The notes beneath the pieces were generated by a model. That model was not told the DNA's origin and ran no database searches. It saw only the letters and a program-made list of their open reading frames with translations. The translations under genes and the position numbers were made by a program. Source: Dactylonectria macrodidyma (lineage: Eukaryota > Ascomycota > Sordariomycetes > Hypocreales > Nectriaceae). Taken from it: a DNA stretch of 64,000 nt. The stretch lies in the NCBI GenBank assembly GCA_020744425.1, contig JAGMUV010000006.1:2294001-2358000 (forward strand). Reading direction: 5' to 3'. Of this stretch, positions 24,451 to 37,300 are shown one piece after another. The number at the start of each line of letters is the position of its first letter. Positions within the stretch are counted from its first letter, which is position 1.

Positions 24451-25624
24451 ATGCTGAAGACGTCACCGATCCTGTCAACCTCCGCCAATGCCTCGCCGAC
24501 CACCTTCCGCTATGCGCACCGCTCTCCTCAAAACCCCTCCAAGCCTTCGACTGCGATCGGGCGAAGACCCTCATTACGGTCAGATCCGTGTCCCACCGAC
24601 CCTATGAATACATCACCACAACAGCGCCCGCGGCAGTACGTTGCCAACGACTCGGGCGTTCAAGGGCCGGCGACGGAATCACACAGACACTCGTCATCAT
24701 CGCTATCGCAGAAACCACTCGCGCAAACCACAACCCCCCCTGGTCCTTTACCAACTGCGAACCCTCCAACCGTTACTCAACCATCTCAACCCTCACATCC
24801 CTCAGAACCCCAAGTCTCGAACGAAAGCCAGGTACCTCAAAGTGGGGTGTCGCCTGTCAAGCGTCGAAGCTCGCCGCCACAACCTTCCGCTCAAGCCTCA
24901 AATTCTACATGGTCACCATCCCAGCAAACCTCTAAGCGAGCAAAACCCGAATCGCCCCCGCCTAAAATTCTGCCACTGCAATATGAGTTTTGTCCCGTCG
25001 AAGACATGGTCGAATTGATTGCGCATATGCTGGGAGAGTTGATAGCGACAAACGATGCGATACGGAGTTCCAACGGCGGCCTCACACGCTTTCATTCAAG
25101 GTACGGCTTACCATCAACTGATCTTGACGCTAGCGACTGACATGGATTATAGGACTGCGCCAGGGATATCCGTACGAGATTATTTACACCGCTTGGCTAG
25201 GCATGCTACCCTGATACCACCACTCCTGCTGGCAATGGTCTATTACATTGATCGACTGTGTGCACTCTACCCAGAGTTTACCATAAATACGTTGACGGTC
25301 CACCGATTCCTCATCACCGCGGCCACTGTTGCTGCCAAGGGATTATCCGACTCGTTCTGGAACAATACTACATATGCGCGAGTAGGCGGGGTTCGATTGG
25401 CCGAACTCAAACTATTAGAGCTCGAGTTCCTTTACCGGGTGGACTGGAAAATTGTCCCTAACCCAGAGGTCTTGGTGGCCTACTACAAAGGACTCGTCGA
25501 GCGTACTCCAGGGTACGCACTGGAAAACGAAGAATCAGAGGATGATGAAGATGATGAAGATGATGAAGATGATGAAGGGAATCAACAAGCACAGAATGGT
25601 CAAGAAGACGACCTCGAACCATGA
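24451..25624 (+). CDS. PHO80-type cyclin (phosphate-sensing CDK regulator)
   Basis: Exons are 24451-25100 and 25153-25624 (intron 52 nt), giving 373 residues from the ATG at 24451; an in-frame ATG at 24604 is an alternative start. The first half is Ser/Pro/Thr-rich and disordered. The cyclin box runs from about residue 175 (LPLQYEFCPVEDMVELIAHM) to 335, with the Pho80/PCL signature IPPLLLAMVYYIDRLC, then FLITAATVAAKGLSDSFWNN and YARVGGVRLAELKLLELEFL. The C-terminal tail is an acidic run of Asp/Glu encoded by a GATGATGAA microsatellite (about 25541-25580). In yeast and Neurospora (PREG) such a cyclin with its CDK restrains the Pho4/NUC-1 transcription factor when phosphate is plentiful. Pcl6/Pcl7-like roles in glycogen control are the alternative. 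Confidence 0.9.
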
Positions 25625-26081
25625 TGCCACCTGAACCCGACAAATGCCACATTAGACATGGCCTGATCGGTCGAATGTACGGTTGCTAGTTGTACTAGCT
25701 GTTTGAGACTTTGGAGCGGATACCACTATCAAGGCAAGGCGGTGGATCTTGCATGACTGCACATTAACCGGCGTCTGGACTGGGGCGATTTATTTGGACA
25801 GCATGGTAGAGCGAGGGAGCATCTGTACATACAAACATGGGAGGCAGGCTCACCTAGATTAAATGCATTTGAACATTTTGTCATTGAAATTTATTTGTCT
25901 GGACATGGCTGTAGAGGTAGTTTGTGACTTGAAGTTATGTAGCAACTGGATGAGTTTAGCCGAAATACTGCCGCCTGAAGCTTCACGCCTAGGTGTCTTC
26001 CATCATTGACCCTGCGACCATGCAATCTTCCTTGTTCATCCATGATTGATAGTCGCTGAGGTGAATACAGCAACATTCACA
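25625..26081. other. Short intergenic region
   Basis: The 3' flank of the cyclin gene and promoter of EMC10; no further feature seen. Confidence 0.6.
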
Positions 26082-26701
26082 ATGAGGTTCACAGCCCTCC
26101 TATCCAGCTTCTGCGCTGCGGCGCTCGTCGCTGCCGATCAGCGCACCGCCCAAATTTACGTCCAACCCATCCACGCGTCCGCACACGAGCCCCAGCCCCT
26201 CGCCGAAGTCGCCTACGATCCGGCCTCCTCATCTTCGTCACAAGTCGCCTCCTACGAAGCACCCGAGCTACCCGAAGGCGCATCACTTGTTCGCATCGGC
26301 CTGTACGATTCCAAGTCGGGGCGATGGATCTCGGGAACTACGGCCGCCAGCGTGGACAACTTTGACAAGGGCTACGCGCCCAACATCTTGCTATCGGTGG
26401 ATGAGCAGGGTGATGTGCGCAGTGTTGCATACAAGGGCGTACAGATTGATGCGGGTCAAACACGCGACTTTGGACCCCAGGTGGTTGTCTTGACCGTGGC
26501 CAAGGGCAAGCAGCCGGAGTTGAACAAGCCGGTGGTGCTGTCTCCTGAAGGAAAGAAGGTGGGAGAGGAGCCAGAGAAGACACTCCTACAGAAGTAAGAC
26601 ACCTGGTCCTGCTTCTAAAGTGATACTAACAATGATGCAGGTACTGGTGGGTTATTGGTATTGTGGTGGTTATGACAATGGCCGGAGGTGGTGACAAGTA
26701 G
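26082..26701 (+). CDS. ER membrane protein complex subunit 10 (EMC10-like)
   Basis: Exons are 26082-26593 and 26641-26701 (intron 47 nt), giving 190 residues. It starts with a signal peptide (MRFTALLSSFCAAALVAA) and continues as a beta-rich luminal domain with the motif GASLVRIGLYDSKSGRWISG and VVLSPEGKKVGEEPEKT. A single membrane helix follows (KYWWVIGIVVVMTMAGGG) right at the C-terminus. This layout is that of Emc10, a type I subunit of the ER membrane insertase EMC. The helix is encoded almost entirely by the small second exon. The unspliced frame stops at 26597, right at the intron donor, and would give a protein without anchor. Confidence 0.85.
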
Positions 26702-27401
26702 ACATGCTTAACAGCCTTTAATCGATTATCCGCGAACATGAATTTCCTGTCGCGAAACCTGGCCCATAAGCTTATCGTGAATTCGGCATTTATATGCATG
26801 GAACTGAGCTTGTCCAACTTGGCCGTTGGCGACGGGAGCTAGCGAAATCAAGACGTATTCTGACACACAACGGCGTTTGCAGCGCTGCCATTTGAGTACC
26901 TAGGTAGTCCATTGAGCGGCTTGGGTGGCAACTGAGTCAACCAGAGGACAATAGCTATCAGTTTGAACCATTCCTAGTAGCTTGCCCTGGACCTTTGGCT
27001 ACAAAAGAGCTGCCTTGTACTGCGTCTACGAAAGAACAATAGTGCTTGATAATCTAGCTAGTATCCTCGACACCTCATTGCTATTGTTCTGATCGATTAA
27101 GAGCTAATCACGTCACGTGTCTGAACATGTGATTCACGAAAATGGCACATTACTCACATTAGGTACACTAGCTTAGATCGGGACTAGAGCGGTTGCTATG
27201 AGAAGATCGGCTGGGCGTCGCATGCACCTTCTTTAAAAGCTGGTCGCAAGCGCCAGTCCCCAAATTCACCTGGAGCTCACCTCCATTTCGAGCTGCATCT
27301 TTACTCTTGCATAAACCACCTTTCAGCTCCTCCCGCAAAATCCCCACAACTTCATTCCTCGAACAACTTCTCCACATAAACTCTTCATTCACAAAGTCAA
27401 G
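26702..27401. other. Intergenic upstream of CHZ1 with CACGTG box
   Basis: About 700 bases without a gene. A palindromic CACGTG lies at 27114-27119, preceded by AATCACGT. A CT-rich leader (27330-27400) precedes the CHZ1 start codon. Confidence 0.55.
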
Positions 27402-27853
27402 ATGGCCGAGAACAACGCTACCATTCCCCAGTCCGAGGAGGCCTTTGCCGAGAGCAAGGGCAAGGGCAAGGCTGCTGCCGACTACCCTGTCGAGGACGCT
27501 GCCATGGACGAGGACGATGATGATGAGGATGAGGATGATGACGAGGAAGATGTAAGTTGAACATTGTTGCGATGAATATTTGAATAGGTGCTAACACTGG
27601 ACGTTTAGGTTCCTGAGCCCGGTATGCGCCCCCAGCGCTTCTTGCATTGTGAAACTTGGCTAACCACCTAGGTACAGAGGAGGACGGTATGGAAGAGATT
27701 GATCTGAACAACATTGTTGATGGTGGACGCCGCACCCGTGGTCAGACCATCGACTTCGTCAAGGCCGCTGAGGAGCACCCCGAGGACGACTATGACGAGG
27801 ATGAGGATGAGGACTTCCAGCCTCCGGATGAGGATGTCAAGATGTCCGACTAG
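27402..27853 (+). CDS. CHZ1: Histone H2A.Z-specific chaperone CHZ1
   Basis: Exons are 27402-27551, 27609-27621 and 27672-27853, giving 114 residues. The middle exon has only 13 nt (VPEP plus one base), yet it is needed to keep the frame. The chain is very acidic on both sides of the CHZ motif (IDLNNIVDGGRRTRGQTIDF). That motif is the hallmark by which Chz1 binds the H2A.Z-H2B dimer and delivers it to the SWR1 remodeller. The small size and the acidic flanks fit the family. Introns are 57 and 50 nt. Confidence 0.93.
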
Positions 27854-28738
27854 ACAAGCTTGGAGGAATTGACGACAGCAAGCATACGTGCAGTTTGCGA
27901 GATGAAGCATGGCATTATGAACTGGTACACAAAACAGGACGCAACGATGGATAGTCACTTTGCTCGGACCCATGATTGGGATCTAGGCGGATACCCCAGG
28001 AACGTGGAGGCATCGACCACCTCTAGGATTATCTGCTTTGCGTAGTAGACACTTCTGCTATTTACAATATGCAACGAGAACAATTGAGAGCATGTACAGC
28101 AGCAAGCACATCGGCGTGATGAGACATGTAGCTTGGCCAATCGCTCTGAATGTAGTGTCGTGCAGCCTAGCAAACTGACCGTGAACGGGATGCAACCCCG
28201 CGACAAATTGGCCATGTCCGGTTTGGCCACAGAGACATGTGAATGCTCGATGCTTGTACAACCGAGTCGCTTATGACGTATCTCGTTTGATTCAGATTCG
28301 GCATCTTGGAAATCCACAGATTTCCAGGTGCATGATATTTTTCTCCCGTCCATTATCGCCTGGTGGTGTGGTCACCAAGGCCATTGGATCAAACCAAAGT
28401 TACTGTTGTCAAGGACCGGTACCTCCAGCGGTGAGGTGGTAACGCTGTAAGAAAGGTATCTCTGTGGCGGGTGACATTCAGGTGCCCCCTCCCTGATCGC
28501 CACCCCTAACACCCTGATGATGGTGGCCCATAAGGACGCTGAGCGAACACCTAGCCTATTCTGAAAACGACAGGGTTTCGTTTCCGTACCTGCCTTCCCT
28601 ATCCCAACCCAAAACTCGAGATTCGCGATACCCCCTCAAATTTTATTTCTTCTCTCACCTCGCTATTCTGCTTCTCTTCCTGGTCTGGTCTGGCCATTTC
28701 TATCATCTTCCACCGACCAACACGTTTCCCGCCCGGCT
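27854..28738. other. Intergenic CHZ1-BET1 with CT-rich leader
   Basis: About 885 bases. The last 150 bases (28580-28730) are strongly pyrimidine rich on the plus strand, typical of a fungal 5' leader, and run up to the BET1 start codon. No gene seen in the rest. Confidence 0.6.
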
Positions 28739-29444
28739 ATGGCGCAAAGGTATGTCTAGCGTCTCCATTTCCGTACCTCACCGCCGACGACAGAATCTCG
28801 ACTGACACTACGGCGATCGACAGGTTCGGCGCGGCATCTCTGCACCAGCGCGATTCGCGCAGCGCACTTTTCGAGGGTTACACGGGAGACGGAGCCCGCC
28901 GACCCGTCAGCGCGAGCCCGAGTCGCGGATATGGATACGGAGGCTACGGGGCACCGGCCAGTAACGGAGGCCTCGACGTCAACGGCGGCAAGGGGTTCCG
29001 ACCGGCGACGCCAAATCGTAGGGGCCAGTATAGCGATGCTGTGCTGAACGAGTTGGAGAGCCAGAATGATTCGCAAGTCGAAGGCATCCTCGGCAAAGTC
29101 AAGATCTTGAAGACGGTGAGTTCCCTACCATCCATCACCGAAGAGCACACAACACGGGACCCGCAGAGGCACTTGTGATTTACCGACCTGCCTGCTGGAG
29201 GCATGCTCTAGAACGTCAACTGACTACCTCGTTCTAGATGACAGTGGCCATCGGTGACGAGATCCGCGAATCCTCCGCCCTTGCCGAAAAGATGAACGAC
29301 TCCTTCGATTCGACCCGCCTCCGCCTCCGTGGCACTATGAACCGCATGCTCGTTATGGCTCAACGTACCGGTGTGAGCTGGAAGATTTGGCTTGCATTCT
29401 TCTCCGCCGTCATCATGCTCTTTGTCTATGTCTGGCTGTTCTAA
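28739..29444 (+). CDS. BET1: Bet1-type SNARE of ER-Golgi transport
   Basis: Exons are 28739-28749 (only 11 nt: MAQ plus two bases), 28824-29115 and 29238-29444, giving 169 residues. The N-terminal part is a Gly/Tyr/Ser-rich linker. A SNARE motif follows from about residue 80 (YSDAVLNELESQNDSQVEGI) through VKILKTMTVAIGDEIRESS to MNDSFDSTRLRLRGTMNRM. It ends with a C-terminal tail anchor (WKIWLAFFSAVIMLFVYVWL) with no luminal domain. This matches Bet1, the Qc-SNARE that pairs with Sed5, Bos1 and Sec22 when ER-derived vesicles fuse with the Golgi. The start is supported by the splice that restores MAQRFGAASLHQR. Confidence 0.93.
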
Positions 29445-30212
29445 ACCGACACAATCACTGCGATACGCAATCGATACGCCTCGACACGACTAGGTCTCTA
29501 CTTTGAATATGCATCGAAATGAGAACAAAGAGGAACGAACGAAGATGAAGGATATGACTATATCCTGGGGCGAACAACGTCAGGCTTAGGCAGAGGCGAC
29601 AGCTGGCATTTGGATGCATTCTCGAATGGCGTTTAAATGGAGTTTTGATGATATTTTCAACCGCCTCATTGCATCATGGTAATACGGAATTAGTGGCTGC
29701 GCCATGGGAGGAAAAGCACGATAGGACGTTCTGTCACCGTATAAAGGTTGTAATTATAGCACACCACGCGCATGTTATGTTTGGCATCTGTTTCTTTTGA
29801 TAAACGGATATAAAGGGGGTTTGGACACTGTATTTTATCCTGATAGCGAATACAGGCTTTGTCGTTCATAGACCGTCTGCTTGCGGGAATGCTCGAACAA
29901 TAGCCCCGGTGCTTCAAACCTATGCTAGTCGTCCTGCAATGGCGAGAAGCTAGATCGTGTCATGGATGAACTCTCGGTCAGCAATACAGTAGCTCATGGT
30001 AGATAGCGGGCAATTCTGGATGTGCACAGTCCAATACGCGACTGGTTTAGGCGAGACGCTGCATCTTGTTAGCTGGATGTTCACGTACTTGACACGAATA
30101 ACAAAAGGATTGGTCTTCGTTTGTATTAACACCACCGGGAAATAGAATATGGGTATATTAGACATAGTTCTATGGCGTTTTCGGTCTATGTCCAGGTCAT
30201 TTGTACAAGTCA
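29445..30212. other. Convergent 3' flanks of BET1 and APC15
   Basis: About 770 bases between two converging stop codons; no gene seen. Confidence 0.6.
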
Positions 30213-31316
30213 TTACTGGCGGCCTCGACGGATAGCTGGGCTGCTCTCCATGAAGCTGCTGCCATCTTGGGACAGGAGATTGCTCAGATCCATGCTGGGG
30301 CGGCCAATGCTAGGGCGGCCCTGGAGCGTTGGGGACTGCGGCGGTCCCATATTCGCGGATCGAGGCGCGAAGCTTATGTCGGCATCATCGTCGTCGTCAT
30401 TCTCCTCTTCGCTACTGCTCGTAAGCTCGGCTTCGGAGTCGGTATGCTCGTAGCCTCCGCTCTCAGCTTCAGGAACGTCGTCGTCGAGATCTGCATCCAT
30501 GTCCAGACCGTCATCAGTACCCTCCTGGGCAAAGTCGTCCTCGTCGAGCATATGACCCTGTTCTTCCTCTTCAATTTCTTCATCACCGCCGTACATTTCT
30601 TCTCCATCAGGATCGCCACGGGCGAGGGCTTCTCGGAAGGCATCGTCATTCATCCTCATCCGTGCAGCCATGAGGTCGTTTTGTCTCTCCTCTCTCAATA
30701 CGGACTCGTCTGCATCACCATCAGCCTCGCCTTCCTCGTCTTCATCCTCTTCATCATCCTCATCTTCCTCGTCATCGTCGTCATCGTTGTGTAACCCAAA
30801 ATCATCATCGGCATCAGGAATATCATCATCCAGGTCCTGTGCGCCGTCCAGCTGGACATCATCCATCATCCCATCCTCGGGCATGCCCTCCGCTTCTGCC
30901 TCGGCAAGTTCTTGTGCTAATTGCTCTCGACGCATTGCCTCTTGGTGTTCTTCTTGCTCTCTCTTTTCCTCACGCAACTGATGTAATGTCTTGGGAACAC
31001 CAGGAGGGCGCAGCCAGCCACTGCCATAGTTTTGAACATTTAGTCGTCTTCGTTGCATGTACTGTTCGTCTGCAGCAAGACGAGCAAGTGCCGATCGTTC
31101 GATGGCATGGCCACGTTGGCGTGACTGGATGTTGCCATGTTGGCCGTGAGGATCTCGTGAGTTAAGATCAACAGGTCCTGGCGGGTTCAAGGGACTGCGA
31201 GAAGACCTATACCATAACGAATGCGACTATGGCAGTGTCAGAACCAAAGCGCTGCATGTGACAACACCTGAGGGGCATACATCTCGCGGGGTAAAGTCTG
31301 GAAGTGTGGTGAACAT
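30213..31316 (-). CDS. Anaphase-promoting complex subunit Apc15/Mnd2
   Basis: Exons are 31316-31281 and 31226-30213 (intron 54 nt), giving 349 residues. Splicing produces the conserved N-terminus FTPRDSHSLWYRSSRSPLNP followed by PGPVDLNSRD, which identifies the Apc15 family. A basic helical segment follows (ALARLAADEQYMQRRRLNVQ; KTLHQLREEKREQEEHQEA). From about residue 125 on the chain is dominated by Asp/Glu tracts with short ordered pieces, as in fungal Apc15/Mnd2. The subunit sits in the APC/C platform and promotes turnover of the mitotic checkpoint complex; in yeast meiosis Mnd2 restrains Ama1. Many plus-strand frames opposite the acidic tract are shadows rich in Ser. Confidence 0.9.
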
Positions 31317-34300
31317 TTGGTTAGCTCCAGGACGCGTTTCAGTGGCATTGCGCGTGGGTGCATGTTTGGTGGTTTGGAGAATGCTGGGGTGTCATGAAGA
31401 CAACAAGATGCGGGGCTAGTCACGCGATAGGCGCGGGACGGCGCGGATTAGCCGCCAGCCAAGCTTGCCCCTGTCGAAACCCTGGAGCACACTGAAAGCT
31501 CCATCATTTTGTTTGGAGTCGCAAAAAAGCCAGAGTTCCGCATCTGTCAGTGGATGGAACAACTACGAATGGGGCTTGGAAAATAATTGTGTAGAGAGGA
31601 CACGTCTCTAGAAGGGACGAACCCTGCTGTTGCGGCTGGAGCGGTTCGGCGATCAATGTTGTTTGCCGAAGGTGCTGGGGCGACTGTTGAGAGCCAAGAA
31701 TGCTACGTTTTGCTATTTTGATGGCCTGCTTGCGTGAAGGCAAGGCTACGGGCTTTGGCTTGTTCCTGAAATTGCAGGTTCCTCACCGCCTTGAGCCAAG
31801 GTCAGGGAGTTGTTGTCACCGCTGAGTATGACGTTTTGCAGCCATAAGGGTTATTCATTCTGTGAGGTAAGTCAAGACTCTCAGTGGTGCTGCCTTGCTG
31901 CTCGACTCTCCTACCTCCTGCAGCCACACTCCCGCTCATGCGCTAGGTTGTTCTGCAAACGGCCAATGCCATTTCTGTCGGGGTTCGGGGTTGAAGAGAG
32001 TAACGTAGGACGGTGTCGGGAGAATTCGGGACCGGCCGACTCGGAGAATGCAGGGTAACGCAGTAAGGCGGGCATTCGGCCAGTGGGCGCTGTTGAGGTG
32101 GAGGAAACGGCGTCTCTTGGTCGGAAAACAGATCACCCTGAGCTGTGGTCCTGTTGATTGAGTCGGCTCCGCACCTCCGTAAACGAGAAAAGACCAAATT
32201 CGACGTTAGCACCGCCGACCTCGGCCGCCCGCAATTGCCAAAATTCGATTTCCTCCACTCTAGACAGGCTCCGCTTGAGCAGTCGCTCCGTTCATATTTA
32301 TAATGCCTCGACTTGATTTGCGCCTATCTAGCAATTGAGCGGGCACCGTTTGTGCAGCGTAAAGCGACAGAGATAAGACCCCAGCTCGGCGCTAGGAAGA
32401 ATTGCGCAAGCAGCCACGGACAGCGGGAAAGAATGGGACGTGCTGTGGAGGATATGGGGCTCAGAAAGTTGTCATGATACCCATGGTCGGCGGAGGGCGA
32501 ACGCCGCCTGGATCGAGCGATGGAGAGCTCGGTTGAATATATACACGAGCCTCGGGGTAGTAGGAAAGAGATCCGGCCTAAACGAGCCAGATGCCTGTCC
32601 TGGAGAGGACAACATTTATGCCTGGGGAGGTTCACCATCACACGATGAATTGGTTGGTGTGTTGGGCAAGGAATTATCCGTCGGCTGGTGCACAACATTT
32701 CGCGACTTGGGGCGTAGCTGGTCTAGCCCGTCTCGCCCGTCAAGGGACGCAACCCTCATCTCAACCCCATCTTTGGAACAACGAATCGCTGTGGCCGGTT
32801 CAAATTTCCCAAACTAGTGACGTCTTCCTGCACAAGAACCTCGCAGGATGTTGCAGCACAGGGCAGCACCGCGCCTGCGCAGGACTCCCGAACCCTTGGT
32901 GAGACATGTGCATCTGCGCGATGGCGCCGACTAAATCCCACTAGACGATCTACACCCTGGTTGCCGATGAGTCTCCGGCACGAGCTTCTTCCGTTTTAGT
33001 GTTGAAAGTGTGAAGTGGCGGGCTAGGACGGGACGGGCAGCGTTGGTTGGAGCGAGATAAGGAGATGCACCATTGACGCGACCAAGATGATTGGCCGAAC
33101 CCCCCAATTTTTTGATGTCCATGTTTTGACTGTGCGATAATGGTGTGAGATGGAGTCTTGCCCGACGTCAGTTTTCTCCAAGACGAAGCTGACTGAAATG
33201 CAGCCTCTAGGTACCCTGGCTGTTTTCCCTTTGTGCGCAAGAATTCTGGATGCGGCCCGTTTTGACATCGGCCTCTGGTTGGATCCCTCATCCCTTCGGT
33301 ACGAGTGGCCTGCTCCTCACGCCAGCCGTCCCAGGTGGATGCTCGGCTTGAGTGTTTTTGGCCGAAGTTCCGCCAGGTGAGGCGACGGCGAGCAAACCTC
33401 GACACCGTAACGACTGTCAATGACGCTACTCACCGTCGAGGACCGTCACAAACGCAGACTACGATTAACAATATCACGACCAACGCTGTGTATGCAGCCG
33501 CAAAAAATCCTGATCCGCCAGCAAACCCTAGAATGTACTGTGCGTTAGCCAACATTCCCTAGTAAGCCGGAAGCTTCTTCGCAGCCTAAGGTAGGTGTGC
33601 AAGCGAGTCTCCCAGCACATGTCTGTAGGGGTGAGTTGAATGCGTCCGTGGCACATCTTGACTGTGACTCGCTGGAATATTAACACCGGCGCCGATGGCA
33701 TCCAGCTCTTCGGAGAGGTCGCCACCAGTCGTAGGCCCGATGGACCATGGAGATTGAGTTGCGGACGAATCATGTACGTGCCTAGCTCCCCCGCGCAGCA
33801 CCTGTACGTCAAAGGGCTTGGGTGAGCACGCAGCACATGGCGCTCCATTGGGGTCTTAGGGCTCGGGCGCGACATCGGCGGCGCGGGGCTTTGAAAATAA
33901 CGGGCCATGATTGGTGTCGCAAGTTGAATGCTGCGTCGACCCTTGTGCATTAGGTTTAACGTTCTAGGCGGCGTCGCATGGATGTCCAGTTCTACCCTGG
34001 CAGTGGCTGCAGCTCCATGTGGGGTGTGTCGTGGATGGCTGACTTGTTGATTGCGGCCAAATCCGTTCCCTCGGCCGGATTTCTCTTACACGAAACTGTG
34101 TTGCAAACCTATTCAAGCCAACGACGGATAGGCGATAGATGCAAAGGTGAGGCCGATATAAGCGAAAGATGATTGGGTCGAGAGAAGGATGGATTTTCTG
34201 ACTTGTCGCTGTAGCCGATCTGGCGCGGGGAGTAGCGAGTATGGAGGCGAACACGGGGCCCCGAGGAGACACGGGCCAGGCAAGCAAGCAGGGTCGCAGG

Positions 34301-37300
34301 GGACGGCAGAAAGACACATCGCATTGGAAGCTGCTTGGTTGTGTTCCACTAGGCGAAATTGACTGACGCTGACCGCTCGGTGAGGCCTCGTTTTCTACGG
34401 TATTGTCACGCCAGGCCATGGCAACTTGGTCAGAATCAGGCAATAACACGGGAGGATTTAATTACCTACCCAGGAACATATTGATGTGCCCTGATTCAGC
34501 GAGTCGGTGAAGAGAAGTGGGTGGTCGCAACATTCCGTTTCGGTCAGCATTGGGATGCTCGATCCGAGTGGGAAAGTTCTTCCCATCGAGAGGCAGGCAC
34601 CAGGATACGGAAACCTTCCTTCCGCGACTCCAATCACTGCTACACCAACATCGCGTGTCAATTTGTCACGGCCTGGGTGGTCGAGTTGTTGCCATCAGGT
34701 TATTAACTATTCCGTTTTTAAACTACGCCGTGGCAGATTATCAGGCTATTTGTCCATCTCTATGAAAGGTAGATCGCATGTCTGGAGTAGATCGGAATGA
34801 GGGGTTGCAACTCCATACCAAGTCCTCGTGTGTCCCCCATTCACAACGCATGCCCTTCTCAACTTCCGGCGACAAGCATGGATTATGGATGGGCATTTCG
34901 GATTCCTGCTGCAGAGCATTTGCCGGGGGGAAGCAAGATCCCCTAGTCCGAAGACATGCCGATCCAGTTGGATGGTTACAGGCCATGGATGAATGGATGA
35001 ATGGGTGGATGGAGGGGCACAGCGGTAGCTTGAGGCTAGAAACGAGGTTTCGTAGTGGAGGGTTGGAGGGGTGGCGGGATGACGGGATGGAGACACCCAA
35101 CCCAGCCCATATTCGTCCAAGGTGCAACGCCCCATGCCACCATATTGATGGCTAGACCCTGGGCCAAGCAGACGTCAGCGAAGCTACGACTAGAGACGGG
35201 CAATTTTGAAGAAAAAACATTGCACAAATTGGCTGCCACATAATACGCATGGCATCATCCTAGCCAGAAATAACACAGCCCAGGTCGAACAGGGTCATTG
35301 ACGAACCTCAATAAGGGGGTAGAAGCATATGTTGTTCGACTCTAGGATGTTTGAAGCCTGGATTCGGGCGGTCTTCCGAGCTCCGCGCATCGGTAGGACG
35401 CCAGCTGGAAGAAAAGCCCGATGCCATGGATAATGGGCGGCACCTGGGCGGCTGGGCCCCGGAGGGCTGCCGAGAGCGAGGAAGCCCTGGCGGTTCCGGT
35501 TGTCGCATCGGCGGGTGGTCCCCCCCCAGACACAGCCATGGCATGTCAATGACGGGAACGTCGTGCAAATGCACTCAACCTCATTTGCCTGCGTTGTTTT
35601 CCTGGCATGTGCTCTTGGGGCTTTACGGACCATCGAGAGCCACCAACGGGGGACGCCTAGGTAAATCGGGCCACGGCAGGGTGGGTGTGCGCCCACTTGG
35701 GCCTGGCGGTACGCCGGAGACGTAGGAGGAGTTCGTCTGGGCGGGTCGTAGGCCTGAACGAGGCGTCGTCCAGCGAGGGCGTGGCGTGCCTTTTGGGGGG
35801 TCCCCCATGCGCTAACGCAGCCCTGGATGGATGGGAGCAAAGGCCTGCTCCGCTTTGAATGCAGGCAGAGAGCCTTGGATCCTGGGATGCAGCGTCTTGG
35901 AAACACGGCAGCATGGACGGGGACGCTGCTCGGTGGTGGTCTGAACAGCTTCCGACAGCATAGCTCTGTGCATTTCCCCATCACCAGCGTTCGCCTCCCG
36001 AGCCTGGGCCCCTCGTCGGCCCCTCGACTCCCCACTGCGAGTGCCCCAATCATCATGGCCCCCCACTTTGACTCTTTCTCCTTGACGCTCCCCTGCGCCT
36101 GTGTTTCTCATCACTTGAGGCCGGAAGCCCTCTTCGCCCCCCTTCCTCCTCCCATCCCCTTTCCATCTGTTGTACCCTGCCTGCCCTGGTAATTTTCCCA
36201 AACCCCAGTAACCTGTAGTCCATAGCCACTCCATTGGTTTTTTTTTTCTTCGGTCACCCATTTTCGTCGCTCATCGTTGGCCTTGGCTCCGACTCGTCGC
36301 TCCGGACCTAGACCTAGTTCCGTTCACTCGACCCAGCCCACCAAGAGGTGAATCACACTGAGTTGGCGCTGCCGCAGCCGTGCTTCGGCCGTCACTGTGA
36401 GGCGAGTCGAGGAAAGTAGGTTGGGCACCTGCCTCTAGCACCTGCCGACAGACGGAGTTGGCAACGCCTGGAGATCCTTCCCATTCCATAAAAGCATGAG
36501 AGCGTGCCCTCCCCCTCCCCCATCTTCCTCTCCTTCTTCTTCCTGCCCTGTCCTCTCCCGCTCTCTTTTCCCACCCACAAACTTGCCTACCAAGCCACTG
36601 CTAGACAGTGGCCTTTGATACCCATTGCTGTCGACAAAGGACCAAGACTCCTGGTAAGTGAAAGCCGTGTGTTTGTGATGCTGCTGTTGCCCACATGGTC
36701 GTTGCTACTGCCTCCTGCCTACCTCACGTTCGTCTATCCTCGCCCATGGACCAATTCGACTCGATCACCCGAGACTCGCATTATCAACAGCCAGCAACAT
36801 GCAGTCAACAGCTGCCGTCTGTGCCGCTGACGAGCTCTGCTGGCGTTCCAACTACGACATCACATGTTTCGCAGGCGACCAACCCAGCGACGTCCCAGCA
36901 TCCCAATGCGGCACCCGCCCGTCATGTCTGCGGCTTTCAGGCGCGAGTGGCGCTGTCCTCCATGTCTGGCATCTCCGAGGTGACGTCCCCCCCGGACGCT
37001 CTTGGGTGGCCCATGTCTTAGCCGCATGCTCTGGTTGCCATTGAGCGGGCCATTATTGGCCATCGGCCCAGTGTATCCCACGCTGTGCGCCGGGGAGAGG
37101 GGTTACCCAGTTGCAAGGGCACCATATTGTGGGCCAAAGGCCCAAAGGAGAAAGCTGTCGAAGCTTGGCCGTCGCGGCTGCGCGAACCTCTCACGCCCCT
37201 GCATTTGGCTCGGATCCGGACGAGAGGCTGCGGAAGAAAGGACACGGTGAATTGTTGCACCATCACCCGCCGCCTGGGTTGTCCTGCCATTGATTCAGAT

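Noticed and set aside
30670..30981. Poly-Ser frame opposite APC15
   Set aside because: Antisense translation of the Asp/Glu tract of APC15.
35295..36056. Minus-strand open frame of 253 codons
   Set aside because: Arg/Pro/Cys/Gly-heavy composition, no domain, lies in GC-rich non-coding sequence with similarly long frames in other phases.
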